Shown here in pieces: positions 54,526 to 63,840 of a DNA stretch of 64,000 bases. Both the position numbers and the translations under genes were made by a program. The stretch is from Priestia aryabhattai B8W22 (GTDB lineage: Bacteria; Bacillota; Bacilli; Bacillales; Bacillaceae_H). The notes under the pieces were generated by a model. That model was given only the letters and a program-made list of their open reading frames with translations. It was not told the DNA's origin and searched no databases. The stretch is taken from the NCBI RefSeq assembly GCF_000956595.1, contig NZ_JYOO01000015.1, positions 1 to 64,000 on the forward strand, written 5' to 3'. Each line of letters starts with the position of its first letter. The stretch's first letter is position 1.

Positions 54526-56364
54526 ATGGGGTTACTTGAAGATTTAAAGTCTAAAATTTTAATTGGGGATGGTGCCACTGGTACCCTCCTTTACTCACAC
54601 GGTATTGACAGCTGCTTTGAAGAACTAAACATCACCAAACCAGAAGAGGTTTCTCGTATTCACAGAGCCTATGTAGAAGCTGGTGCAAACGTTATTCAAA
54701 CAAATACGTACGCTGCTAATTATCAAAAACTTGCCCGTTATGGATTAGAAGATTCAGTCAAAGATATCAATGTTGCTGGTGTAAAATTAGCGAAACAAGC
54801 TGCAAAAGATCAGGCTTACGTAGTTGGTACACTCGGCGGAATTCGTTCTTTCCAAAAAAACGCTATTAGTTTAGAAGAGGTTAAGCGAAGCATTCGTGAA
54901 CAAATGTTTTGGCTTTTAAATGAAGGCGTGGATGGCCTTTTATTTGAAACATACTATGATTTTGAAGAATTAAAGACCGTTCTTACCCTGGCGAGAAAAG
55001 AAACGGATAAGCCTATTATTACCCACGTTTCCCTGCATGATATCGGCGTACTGCAAGATGGCCGTCCTTTAGCAGATGCATTAAAAGAATTAGAAGAGTT
55101 AGGAGCAGATGTTGTCGGACTTAACTGCCGTTTAGGTCCTTATCATATGATTCAGTCTCTTGAAGAAGTACCGCTTCCCGATCGTGCTTTCTTATCTGCT
55201 TACCCTAACGCCAGCCTTCCGGCGTATGTGGAAGGAAAGCTGGAATATGAAACGAATGAAGACTACTTTGTAGAAAGCGCGCGTTTATTCCGCGAACAAG
55301 GGGTTCGCTTAATTGGAGGATGCTGCGGTACAACACCAGCTCACGTACGCGCAATGTCGTCTGCTTTAAAAGACCTGCCTCCGATTACAAGCAAAGTCGT
55401 TAAAATGAGACCAGCCGTTACGGTTCAAGAGCGTGAGCAGCAGGATAAACCTCATATGCACGAAATTGTGAAGAAACGCCGCTCGGTTATCGTTGAGCTA
55501 GATCCTCCTAAACAGCTTGGTCCGACGAAATTTTTAGAAGGCGCAAAAGCACTTGATAAAGTCGGAGTAGATGCTATTACATTAGCTGATAATTCTCTAG
55601 CCTCACCTCGCATCAGCAACTTAGCAATGGCAACACTGATGCAGCAAGAAACAAAAGCACGACCGCTTATTCATATTACCTGTCGCGACCGAAATTTAAT
55701 TGGACTTCAGTCTCATTTAATGGGACTTCATACGTTAGGAATGAATCAAGTGCTTGCAATTACCGGTGATCCGTCAAAAGTTGGCGATTTCCCTGGCGCC
55801 ACTTCGGTCTACGATTTATCTTCATTTGACTTGATTAGTTTAATTGCTCAGTTTAATGAAGGACTATCTTATTCCGGCAAACCGCTTGGTCAAAAAACCA
55901 ATTTTTCCATTGCAGCTGCCTTTAACCCAAACGTGCGTCACTTAGACCGAGCCGTTCAGCGTTTGGAAAAGAAAATCGACTGCGGGGCTCACTATTTCAT
56001 TACTCAACCTCTCTATTCAACTAAGCAAATTGAAGAGGTATATGAAGCAACCAAACATTTAACAACACCGGTATACATCGGGATCATGCCGTTAACAAGC
56101 GCAAGAAATGCTCGATTTATTCACCATGAAGTACCTGGAATTAAATTATCAGAAGATATTCTAGAACGCATGGACGCAACGGGAAATGACCGGATTCGCG
56201 GCGAAGTCGAAGGCCTTGCGATTGCAAAAAACTTAATTGATACAGCATATGAGTTATTTGACGGTATTTACTTAATTACGCCGTTTATGCGCTATGAAAT
56301 GACCGAAATTCTAACACGCTATATTCATGACAAGCAACTCGTTACATCAGAAAGGAAGATATAA
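54526..56364 (+). CDS. yitJ: Homocysteine S-methyltransferase / methylenetetrahydrofolate reductase fusion
   Basis: A 612-residue bifunctional protein. Residues 1-290 form a homocysteine methyltransferase barrel with its zinc cysteines (GLNC near 200, [10 protein letters not shown] at 264-273). The C-terminal half (about 310-605) is a methylenetetrahydrofolate reductase with CRDRN, TGDPSK and FITQPLYS motifs. It reduces methylene-THF to methyl-THF, the methyl donor for MetH encoded next to it. AAGGAGG precedes the ATG. It is under the SAM riboswitch and ends directly at the metH start, so the two genes form one operon. Confidence 0.95.
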   Translation: MGLLEDLKSKILIGDGATGTLLYSHGIDSCFEELNITKPEEVSRIHRAYVEAGANVIQTNTYAANYQKLARYGLEDSVKDINVAGVKLAKQAAKDQAYVVGTLGGIRSFQKNAISLEEVKRSIREQMFWLLNEGVDGLLFETYYDFEELKTVLTLARKETDKPIITHVSLHDIGVLQDGRPLADALKELEELGADVVGLNCRLGPYHMIQSLEEVPLPDRAFLSAYPNASLPAYVEGKLEYETNEDYFVESARLFREQGVRLIGGCCGTTPAHVRAMSSALKDLPPITSKVVKMRPAVTVQEREQQDKPHMHEIVKKRRSVIVELDPPKQLGPTKFLEGAKALDKVGVDAITLADNSLASPRISNLAMATLMQQETKARPLIHITCRDRNLIGLQSHLMGLHTLGMNQVLAITGDPSKVGDFPGATSVYDLSSFDLISLIAQFNEGLSYSGKPLGQKTNFSIAAAFNPNVRHLDRAVQRLEKKIDCGAHYFITQPLYSTKQIEEVYEATKHLTTPVYIGIMPLTSARNARFIHHEVPGIKLSEDILERMDATGNDRIRGEVEGLAIAKNLIDTAYELFDGIYLITPFMRYEMTEILTRYIHDKQLVTSERKI

Positions 56365-59300
56365 ATGAGCTCACTTATCGAACAACAACTAAAGAAGCGA
56401 ATACTCGTCATCGATGGAGCAATGGGAACGATGATTCAAGATGCTGATTTAACCGCTGAAGATTTTGGCGGCGAAGAATATGAAGGCTGTAACGAATATT
56501 TGACCCGTACAGCGCCTCATGTGATTCAGCGCATTCATGAAGAGTACTTTGCAGCAGGTGCTGACATCATTGAAACCAATACGTTTGGCTCAACATCTAC
56601 CGTACTTGATGAATACGATTTAGGCCACTTGGCGTATGAATTGAATATCGAAGCTGTGAAGCTTGCTTGTGCAGCCCGCGATAAATATTCAACTCCCCAA
56701 TGGCCTAGGTTCGTAGCTGGAGCTATCGGTCCTACCACTAAAACTCTCTCTGTTACCGGAGGTATTACATTCCCTGAGCTAGTAGAATCGTACGAAGAGC
56801 AAGTTCGGGGTTTGTTAGACGGCGGCGTTGACTTACTTCTAGTCGAAACCTGCCAAGACATGCTGAACGTAAAAGCCGCATTTTTAGGTATTACAGCGGC
56901 GTTTGAAAAACTAAAAATAGAAGTTCCAATTATGATTTCAGGAACAATTGAGCCTATGGGAACAACTCTCGCTGGTCAAGATATCGAATCTTTTTACTTA
57001 TCACTGGAACACATGAAGCCTCTTTCAGTCGGACTTAACTGCGCGACAGGCCCTGAATTTATGACAGATCATATTCGCTCTCTTTCAAACCTAGCTACTT
57101 CAGCAGTTAGCTGTTATCCAAACGCTGGACTTCCGGATGAAGAAGGCAATTATCATGAATCCCCTGAGCTGCTTGCTCAAAAAATTAAAGGGTTTGCTGA
57201 TAAAGGCTGGCTGAACTTTGTAGGCGGATGCTGTGGTACAACGCCTGCTCATATTAAAGCACTGGCTGAAGCGGTAAAAGAGGTTGCGCCTCGTTCGCTT
57301 GATCGCTCCGAGCATAACCATGCTGTCACCGGTATTGAACCACTTGTATATGACGATTCTATGCGCCCTCTTTTTGTGGGAGAACGTACGAATGTAATCG
57401 GTTCTCGCAAGTTCAAGCGTCTGATTGCGGAAGGAAAAATTGAAGAAGCATCTGAAATTGCGCGTGCTCAAGTTAAAAATGGTGCTCACGTTATCGATAT
57501 TTGCTTAGCAGATCCAGACCGTGAAGAAATGGAAGACATGGAGGAATTTATTCAAGAAGTTGTAAAAAAAGTGAAGGTTCCTCTTGTAATCGATTCAACC
57601 GACGAGAAAGTTATTGAAAAAGCTTTAACGTACTCACAAGGTAAGGTTATTATTAACTCCATTAACCTAGAAGATGGTGAAGAGCGTTTTGATGCAATCT
57701 TACCGCTAGTAAAAAAATTCGGTGCAGCTCTGGTTGTCGGTACAATCGATGAAACAGGCATGGCCGTTACTGCAGAACGAAAAGTAGAGATTGCTAAACG
57801 CTCACATGATTTGCTTGTTGAAAAACATGGCTTTAATCCAAAAGATATTATTTTTGACCCTCTTGTGTTTCCTGTAGGGACCGGTGATGAACAATATATT
57901 GGTTCTGCTGAAGAAACAGTTAAGGGAATTAAAATGATTAAAGAAGCCCTGCCTGATTGCCTGACCATTCTTGGCGTAAGTAATGTGTCATTCGGTCTTC
58001 CTCCAGTCGGACGTGAAGTACTGAATGCCGTTTACCTTTATCACTGTACGCAGGCTGGACTCGATTATGCCATTGTTAATACCGAAAAATTAGAGCGCTA
58101 TGCTTCTATTCCAGAAGCTGAAATTGAGCTTGCTAATGCGTTATTATTTAACACAACTGATGAAACGCTAAGCACGTTTACCGACTTTTATCGTGATAAA
58201 AAGAAAGAAGCAAAAGTAGAAATTTCTACGTTAACACTCGAAGAACGATTGGCAATGTATATTGTCGAAGGTACAAAAGAAGGATTGCTTCCTGATTTAG
58301 AACAGGCTTTAGCTCAATATGATGATCCGTTAGATATTATTAACGGACCGCTTATGGAGGGAATGGCGGAAGTCGGACGTTTGTTTAATGACAACCAGTT
58401 GATTGTAGCAGAAGTGCTTCAAAGTGCGGAAGTTATGAAAGCATCCGTTGCCTTTTTAGAACCTCATATGGAAGCAACTGAAAATGATTCTGGAAAAGGC
58501 AAAGTGATTCTTGCAACGGTTAAAGGCGACGTGCATGATATCGGTAAAAACTTAGTAGACATCATTTTAAGCAACAATGGTTTTAAAGTAATTGATTTAG
58601 GGATTAAAGTAACGCCGCAGCAGCTGATTGAAGCAGTAAAAGACGAAAAGCCAGACATCATTGGCCTGTCAGGTCTTCTAGTAAAATCAGCTCAGCAAAT
58701 GGTTTTGACTGCACAAGACTTAACACAATCAAGCATTGATGTTCCAATTATGGTAGGAGGCGCTGCCCTTTCCCGTAAATTTACTGACTTTAAAATTGCC
58801 CCGGAATATGAAGGTGCGGTCCTCTACGCCAAAGATGCGATGGACGGATTAGCGTTAGCAAATAAACTGCAGAACAAAGAGGAAGTTATTCAGCTTTTAG
58901 CGGATTTAAAAACGCGGCAAGAAAAGAAAGTAACGGTTCGAGAACGCCAGCCTCAAACCGCTCAAGCAGCTACGGCTGTTTTAGAAAGATCCGCTATTTC
59001 AACGGACGCTCCTGTTTTTGTACCGGCTGATTTAAAGCGGCACGTTGTCAAACACTACGATTTGGCACAGGTTCTTCCGTATATTAACTGGCAGATGCTT
59101 TTAGGCCATCACTTAGGACTAAAAGGAAAAGTGAATAAGCTGCTTGCTGAAAAAGACGAGCGTGCTGTTCAATTAAAAGAAACCGTTGATGACCTGCTCG
59201 AACTGGCACTAAAAGAAAACTTAATTAAACCAGCGGTTATTTATCAGTTCTTCCCTGCTCAAGCAGACGGAAATGATTTAATTATTTATGATCCTGCTGA

Positions 59301-59808
59301 TGAAAAAACAGAAATTGAACGTTTTACCTTCCCACGACAAGCAAAAGGACAGTTCCTGTGCTTATCTGATTTTGCAAAGCCTAAAGAAAACGAGATGGAC
59401 TATGTATGTTTCTTCTCTGTAACAGCAGGAACGGGCATTCGCGAACGCGCGGCGAAATTTAAAGAAAACGGCGAGTTTTTAAAGAGTCACGTGTTCCAAG
59501 CTCTTGCGCTTGAACTAGCTGAAGGATTAGCAGAACGTGTTCATCAGCAAATTCGTGACCGCTGGGGATTCCCCGATTCGCCTGATTTTACAATGGCGGA
59601 GCGTTTTTCAGCCAAATACCAAGGTCAGCGTTTTTCATTCGGATATCCTGCATGTCCAGACCTTGAAGACCAAGCAAAACTGTTTAAATTAATTAAACCT
59701 GAAGACATCGGCATTCAGTTAACAGACGGTTTCATGATGGAACCCGAAGCTTCTGTTACAGCCCTTGTTTTTGCACATCCTGAAGCGAAGTATTTTAACG
59801 TATTGTAA
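56365..59808 (+). CDS. metH: Cobalamin-dependent methionine synthase
   Basis: An 1147-residue modular enzyme moving methyl from methyl-THF to homocysteine through B12. Modules: homocysteine domain (1-320, zinc Cys289/Cys290 in [10 protein letters not shown]), pterin-binding domain (about 335-600, ERTNVIGSRKF), B12 domain (about 620-860, axial His724 in GDVHDIGKN, then SGLLV and VGGAALS), and a reactivation domain (about 900-1147). All modules are intact. Start ATG directly abuts the yitJ stop behind AAAGGAAG. B. subtilis lacks metH, so presence suits a B12-making species. Controlled by the SAM riboswitch upstream of yitJ. Confidence 0.97.
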   Translation: MSSLIEQQLKKRILVIDGAMGTMIQDADLTAEDFGGEEYEGCNEYLTRTAPHVIQRIHEEYFAAGADIIETNTFGSTSTVLDEYDLGHLAYELNIEAVKLACAARDKYSTPQWPRFVAGAIGPTTKTLSVTGGITFPELVESYEEQVRGLLDGGVDLLLVETCQDMLNVKAAFLGITAAFEKLKIEVPIMISGTIEPMGTTLAGQDIESFYLSLEHMKPLSVGLNCATGPEFMTDHIRSLSNLATSAVSCYPNAGLPDEEGNYHESPELLAQKIKGFADKGWLNFVGGCCGTTPAHIKALAEAVKEVAPRSLDRSEHNHAVTGIEPLVYDDSMRPLFVGERTNVIGSRKFKRLIAEGKIEEASEIARAQVKNGAHVIDICLADPDREEMEDMEEFIQEVVKKVKVPLVIDSTDEKVIEKALTYSQGKVIINSINLEDGEERFDAILPLVKKFGAALVVGTIDETGMAVTAERKVEIAKRSHDLLVEKHGFNPKDIIFDPLVFPVGTGDEQYIGSAEETVKGIKMIKEALPDCLTILGVSNVSFGLPPVGREVLNAVYLYHCTQAGLDYAIVNTEKLERYASIPEAEIELANALLFNTTDETLSTFTDFYRDKKKEAKVEISTLTLEERLAMYIVEGTKEGLLPDLEQALAQYDDPLDIINGPLMEGMAEVGRLFNDNQLIVAEVLQSAEVMKASVAFLEPHMEATENDSGKGKVILATVKGDVHDIGKNLVDIILSNNGFKVIDLGIKVTPQQLIEAVKDEKPDIIGLSGLLVKSAQQMVLTAQDLTQSSIDVPIMVGGAALSRKFTDFKIAPEYEGAVLYAKDAMDGLALANKLQNKEEVIQLLADLKTRQEKKVTVRERQPQTAQAATAVLERSAISTDAPVFVPADLKRHVVKHYDLAQVLPYINWQMLLGHHLGLKGKVNKLLAEKDERAVQLKETVDDLLELALKENLIKPAVIYQFFPAQADGNDLIIYDPADEKTEIERFTFPRQAKGQFLCLSDFAKPKENEMDYVCFFSVTAGTGIRERAAKFKENGEFLKSHVFQALALELAEGLAERVHQQIRDRWGFPDSPDFTMAERFSAKYQGQRFSFGYPACPDLEDQAKLFKLIKPEDIGIQLTDGFMMEPEASVTALVFAHPEAKYFNVL

Positions 59809-59811
59809 AAC

Positions 59812-59846
59812 ATGGCCGCGGTCTTTTAGACCGCGGCTGTTTTTTA
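59812..59846 (+). terminator. Intrinsic terminator after metH
   Basis: GCCGCGGTCT / AGACCGCGGC stem with T6. Confidence 0.93.
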
Positions 59847-59864
59847 ACAGTGAACAAACCCAAA

Positions 59865-60045
59865 AAAGCGCCTGCGACAAATATATTTTAGTTGAAGAAA
59901 GATCCGAACGGTAAATCCAGATTCTTGATTGAGAATCCACTCCGTTCGGATTTTTTCATTGTGATGGTGAACTAGATTTCATGTAGCTGTTTCTAGCTGT
60001 TGATTGGAGGGCAAAGCGAAGACTCCTGCGGGAAAAATTGATGTA
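59865..60045. repeat. Interspersed repeat, copy D, truncated
   Basis: Inverse orientation. A terminator-like hairpin (ATCCGAACGG ... CCGTTCGGAT), then TGGTGAACTAGATTTCATGTAG and the start of the core (TTGATTGGAGGGCAAAGCGAAGACTCCTGCGGGA), after which similarity stops. It explains most of the gap between metH and the HAD gene; the remaining 140 bases show no gene. Confidence 0.7.
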
Positions 60046-60187
60046 GTTATGCTTTAATCTCTTTGAATTCACCGCCGGTTTGAGCTTTTTTTATGAGTTT
60101 CTTGGGAAACACTGATAGAATAAGGAATGTAATAAATTGTAACACTCTTATCACGGAAAATTTTTCAGGGAAAGGAATTTTCAAGAA

Positions 60188-60985
60188 ATGATTAAATTAT
60201 TTGTAAGCGACTTAGATGGCACTCTGTTACACGAAGAAAAATACGTAGAACAGCATAATGCAGACGCACTTAGTGAACTTCAGCGCCAAGGAGTAGAGGT
60301 TTGTCTTGCTTCTGGACGAATGGATACGGAAATTTTAAAAATTTCTACCGATATTAATAATACATTCCATCGCATTAGCCAAAACGGAGGATTTGTGTGG
60401 ACCAAAGAAAATCAAGAACTTCATAGAAAAGTGTTTGAAGATGATTTAGCGGTTCAACTTTATAAAAAAACGATAGATCCTAACCGTATTACGCTTGTCT
60501 GTTCAAACGACACCAATTATGTAGAACAGCGAAATGAAATTATTGAAGCAATTGAAACTCACATGTTTTTCCCTATCGAAGAACAAATTGAAATGACGGA
60601 TTCATTTGGTCACGCTCTTTCTCCATCTAAAATCACGGTTCTTGGAGATCATGATGAAATGGTAGCTCTGCAAAAAGAAGTGAACGAAGAGTTTGGTGAT
60701 TATATTGATACATATATTTCTGCCAAGCAGTGTTTGGATATTATGCCTAAACATATCAGCAAAGGAAATGCCATTGAAATTTTATTAAGTCATCTTCAGC
60801 TAAAACCAGAGGAAATTGCCTGTGTGGGGGATTCATTTAATGATATTCCTATGTTTCAATTAACGCCGAACAGTTTCGCTATGGCTACAGCTCCTGAAGC
60901 TGTTCAGCGCCACGCCTCTGCTGTTGTGTCATCGGTTAGTGAAGCAGCGCGTATTGTTTTAGAAAAAAATAAGCAACCAACCTAA
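60188..60985 (+). CDS. HAD-family (Cof-type) phosphatase
   Basis: A 265-residue haloacid dehalogenase superfamily hydrolase of the Cof type: motif I FVSDLDGTLL, motif II in ASGRMD, Lys in PKHISKGNAI and motif IV CVGDSFNDIPMF, with an IIB cap between. Related to B. subtilis YitU/YcsE-type enzymes, which dephosphorylate flavin or pyridoxal phosphates and sugar phosphates; the substrate here is unknown. GGGAAAGGAA precedes the ATG. It is monocistronic with its own terminator. Confidence 0.88.
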   Translation: MIKLFVSDLDGTLLHEEKYVEQHNADALSELQRQGVEVCLASGRMDTEILKISTDINNTFHRISQNGGFVWTKENQELHRKVFEDDLAVQLYKKTIDPNRITLVCSNDTNYVEQRNEIIEAIETHMFFPIEEQIEMTDSFGHALSPSKITVLGDHDEMVALQKEVNEEFGDYIDTYISAKQCLDIMPKHISKGNAIEILLSHLQLKPEEIACVGDSFNDIPMFQLTPNSFAMATAPEAVQRHASAVVSSVSEAARIVLEKNKQPT

Positions 60986-61020
60986 AAAAAGCGGTCAACG
61001 TTTAAATTGACCGCTTTTAT
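60984..61020. terminator. Bidirectional terminator after the HAD gene
   Basis: AAAGCGGTCAA / TTGACCGCTTT stem between convergent genes. Confidence 0.9.
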
Positions 61021-61042
61021 CTATTTAATAAGAAAACGGTAG

Positions 61043-61249
61043 TTATTTTTTTCGCAAAGAACGAAAAAATTCACCTAAGCTTTTTTGCTTCCCATCTGCA
61101 TGCTCTCCGTGATTAACCAAGCTGCTGATTCTTTCTCGTCGAACAACAACCATAATAAGAGTGGCAAAAAAGATAATGGAAACGGCAATGACAACCAGTG
61201 CAAGAACGGATGCTACAATAGCTTCAGAAGTCGTTAGTGACGATAGCAT
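61043..61249 (-). CDS. Small single-pass membrane protein
   Basis: A 68-residue protein with one strong hydrophobic helix (residues 10-35, VASVLALVVIAVSIIFFA) and a basic C-terminal tail (ending FFRSLRKK) that should face the cytoplasm. GGAGGTG lies about 11 bases before the ATG. I do not recognise a family. It may share a transcript with the 87-residue gene 48 bases upstream. Confidence 0.6.
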   Translation of the reverse strand: MLSSLTTSEAIVASVLALVVIAVSIIFFATLIMVVVRRERISSLVNHGEHADGKQKSLGEFFRSLRKK

Positions 61250-61297
61250 CTGCCTCGTACACCTCCATTTCGTTTGTGGCGAAAAGGAGCCTAGCAG

Positions 61298-61561
61298 TTA
61301 GAAATGCAAATAATCTTTTTTCTCAGTTTGATGCATGTTATTATACACCATTTTCATTTTAGAAGCTGTAGCTTTTAAAGACGTAGACGAATCCACATCT
61401 TCGGCTAACATAATGTTTACTAAGTCAACCACAGAACGAGACAACAACTCTACATTATTTTGCAACTCTAATTCGTCATAAGTCGTACGGTCTTGAAGAC
61501 GAAGTCGAATAATTTCATTTGCTAGCTCCCTAACACGCACTAATTGTTGATGTTCTCCCAT
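61298..61561 (-). CDS. Small helical protein, unknown function
   Basis: An 87-residue, predominantly helical, charged protein (MGEHQQLVRVRELANEIIRL...), no membrane segment. Heptad-like Leu/Ile/Val spacing suggests a short coiled coil. GGCGGAGA precedes the ATG. It lies 48 bases upstream of the small membrane protein gene on the same strand. No known family recognised. Confidence 0.6.
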   Translation of the reverse strand: MGEHQQLVRVRELANEIIRLRLQDRTTYDELELQNNVELLSRSVVDLVNIMLAEDVDSSTSLKATASKMKMVYNNMHQTEKKDYLHF

Positions 61562-61765
61562 AGTATCTCCGCCGCAAGAAACTTATAATCAGCCCTTTTA
61601 TTGGCTTTTATAAGAGCTAGAAATCCCTGCAGCTTACCCCTCCTTATAAAGATGCCTAGCACACCTTTATGTAAATCACACTTTCACTTTGTTTACATGT
61701 ATATTCGCTATAGCTGGTTCTTTTTCCTTTTGAAATTAGCAACCATCGTTAACGACTTTCTTCGT

Positions 61766-62140
61766 TTATCGTTCAGATTTCAGATTTTTAAGGATGTGAT
61801 ATACGAAAATTAAAACGCCAATAGCCGTAAGTGTTGCTCCTACTGCCACTACGGGGGTAAAAGCTTGATTTTCTAGTACGATCATGAAAAATAGACCAAT
61901 CATCATGACCGGTAATCCTATATTATGCAGCCATACGTGCAGTTTGGCTAATTTACTTTCGCTAAACGCAGGAAACAAATAATAAATAAGTCCGGCTAAC
62001 GTAAGCGACGTCCATCCTAATAAATTGATGTGCACGTGAACAGGTGTCAAAGCGTAGCTGTGAACAATCGACATATAATACCCCAATATGATGCCAATTC
62101 CAAAATAAACGGCTGATATTTTAATTAATTTAATTCCCAT
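61766..62140 (-). CDS. Small heme-copper-oxidase-like membrane protein
   Basis: A 124-residue protein with four hydrophobic helices. The segment PVHVHINLLGWTSLTLAGLI, between helices 1 and 2, and LHVWLHNIGLP resemble the first helices of cbb3 oxidase/nitric-oxide-reductase catalytic subunits, including paired His. It is far too short to be an oxidase. It could bind heme or just keep the fold. The ATG start is clear but the ribosome binding site (GGGGAG) is about 8 bases upstream. Single-gene. Family assignment is tentative. Confidence 0.65.
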   Translation of the reverse strand: MGIKLIKISAVYFGIGIILGYYMSIVHSYALTPVHVHINLLGWTSLTLAGLIYYLFPAFSESKLAKLHVWLHNIGLPVMMIGLFFMIVLENQAFTPVVAVGATLTAIGVLIFVYHILKNLKSER

Positions 62141-62273
62141 CGTTTTCTCCCCTTATATCCCCTCCGACTTCTGTACTACTTTACGCAGGAAACGTCATTT
62201 TAGAAGCGGAAGTTAGCCAAAGGACACGAAATACGGAGTATGATATCTAAAAAGAGGATTCTTTACCGCAAAC

Positions 62274-62308
62274 ACAAAAAACAGCTGAGCAAAAATACTC
62301 AGCTGTCT
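62274..62308 (-). terminator. Intrinsic terminator after the NCS2 permease gene
   Basis: ACAGCTGAG / CTCAGCTGT stem with a T run on the minus strand. Confidence 0.9.
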
Positions 62309-62311
62309 ATT

Positions 62312-63610
62312 TTAAGCAATATAATGCAGCACAAAATTCAAGAAAAACAACAGCGCGCTTACATACATAAACATCGATACTTCACGCATTTTACCAAGGA
62401 ATAATTTAAGCAGTGGATACGCAATGAACCCAAATGCAATTCCATCAGCAATGCTGTACGTAAGAGGAATAAGCGCAATAATTAAAAATGCAGGGAAACC
62501 TTCTGTTAAGTCCTGTAAATTGATGTTTTTGATATTTTGAATCATCAATGCTCCAATAACAATGAGAATAGGTGCAATAGCACTATCTGGAACCAGCTTG
62601 ATAAATGGAATAAACAGAAGTGAACTTAAAAATAAAACTCCTGTAATAAGCGATGTTAAACCCGTTCGCCCTCCAGCTGCAATACCAGATGCTCCTTCTA
62701 CAGAAGACACCGTTGGACTTGTTCCAAACACGCCGCTTAGCAACGCTGAGGCGGCTGTTGCTTGAAAGGCCCGCGGAAATTTGCTATCTTGATTCATCAT
62801 ACCTAGCTGACCGTGCAGCAAACCGATATTTTCAAAAATCAATACCATTGTTAATGAAAAGACAGCTGCCCAAAATGCAACGTCTCCAATAGCCCCAAAA
62901 GACAATGTGCCAAAGCTGCTAAAAAAGTCGTTCACGCTCGCAGCGGACTGTCCTTTTTCTGCACCGCTTCTTACACCAAGTAAGAAGGCAAGGACTGATC
63001 CAGCAATCATGCTTAACAAAAAGTTACCTTTCACATTTCGGATAAACAGTACGATTGTGATGATTAACGTCAGCAGCGTACTGATAACAAACGGATCTGA
63101 CAAGTCTCCAAGTGCTACAAAAGTGGTTTCGCTTGGAACTACAAGCTTTCCTTTTTGCAAACCGATAAACGTTAAAAATAAGCCGACACCGACTGTTATC
63201 GCTTCTTTTAGCGAATGCGGAATCGAAGAGACAATTTTGGCAGACAGTCGTGAAAAAGCTAATGCTGTAAAAAGAAAGCCGGATATCACTACTGCTAATA
63301 ACCCTTCTTGCCAAGATAACCCCATTGATTGAACCATCGTATACGTAAACAATGCATTAATCCCCATACCTGGCACCAGAATAAGAGGCGCATTTGCCCA
63401 AAAAGCCATAATAACACAGCCTACAAAAGCCGAAGCTACTGTTGCGAATATTCCTGCTTCAAGCGGAATACCGGCATCAGACAAAATGGTTGAATTAACA
63501 GCAATAATATACACGATGGAAAGAAATGAAATGACCCCAGCTAAGCTTTCTTTTCCGACAGTTGTTTGGTGGTCGTTTAAACGAAACAACTTTTCAAATA
63601 ATGCGTTCAA
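62312..63610 (-). CDS. NCS2-family purine permease (PbuG/PbuO-like)
   Basis: A 432-residue transporter with about 12 membrane helices, of the AzgA-like branch of NCS2 (guanine/hypoxanthine/adenine proton symporters). Signatures: VIAVNSTILSDAG near the start, AFWANAPLILVPGMGINALF, and FGTSPTVSSVEGASGIAAGGRTG. The length equals that of B. subtilis PbuO. ATG or GTG choice: the frame opens with GAACGCATTATT preceded by GAAGGAAATTAG. I see no purine riboswitch upstream. Specific purine unknown. Confidence 0.9.
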   Translation of the reverse strand: MNALFEKLFRLNDHQTTVGKESLAGVISFLSIVYIIAVNSTILSDAGIPLEAGIFATVASAFVGCVIMAFWANAPLILVPGMGINALFTYTMVQSMGLSWQEGLLAVVISGFLFTALAFSRLSAKIVSSIPHSLKEAITVGVGLFLTFIGLQKGKLVVPSETTFVALGDLSDPFVISTLLTLIITIVLFIRNVKGNFLLSMIAGSVLAFLLGVRSGAEKGQSAASVNDFFSSFGTLSFGAIGDVAFWAAVFSLTMVLIFENIGLLHGQLGMMNQDSKFPRAFQATAASALLSGVFGTSPTVSSVEGASGIAAGGRTGLTSLITGVLFLSSLLFIPFIKLVPDSAIAPILIVIGALMIQNIKNINLQDLTEGFPAFLIIALIPLTYSIADGIAFGFIAYPLLKLFLGKMREVSMFMYVSALLFFLNFVLHYIA

Positions 63611-63672
63611 TCTAATTTCCTTCTTTTCATCTATCCCTCGCCCACCCAGTGACCAAAAATGCCACCGAAGTT

Positions 63673-63700
63673 ATTATAGCAAAATCAACAATTGTTGCAA
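63673..63700 (-). promoter_or_regulatory. Sigma-A promoter of the NCS2 permease gene
   Basis: Minus strand TTGCAA (63695-63700), 16-base spacer, perfect TATAAT (63673-63678). Confidence 0.7.
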
Positions 63701-63810
63701 GGAAAACTTGTCTCCTTTAGCTTAAGCGTTCATTCCTTATTTAAAACTGTTATCATTTTCTAAACGCAGCGTCTTCCATTCATTCTATATATACCTTGGA
63801 CTGGACATAA

Positions 63811-63837
63811 TAAAAGAGCGCTTTATCAGCGCTCATT
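63811..63837 (-). terminator. Intrinsic terminator of the Gly/Tyr/Pro-rich gene at the window edge
   Basis: GAGCGC / GCGCTC stem followed by T-rich sequence on the minus strand. Confidence 0.8.
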
Positions 63838-63840
63838 GTT

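Noticed and set aside
56535-58661. Antisense frames of 65-138 codons within metH
   Set aside because: Shadows of the coding strand, with no start signals and no protein features.
62653-63332. Plus-strand frames of 79-141 codons within the NCS2 permease gene
   Set aside because: Antisense to an obvious 12-helix transporter, with no ribosome binding site.
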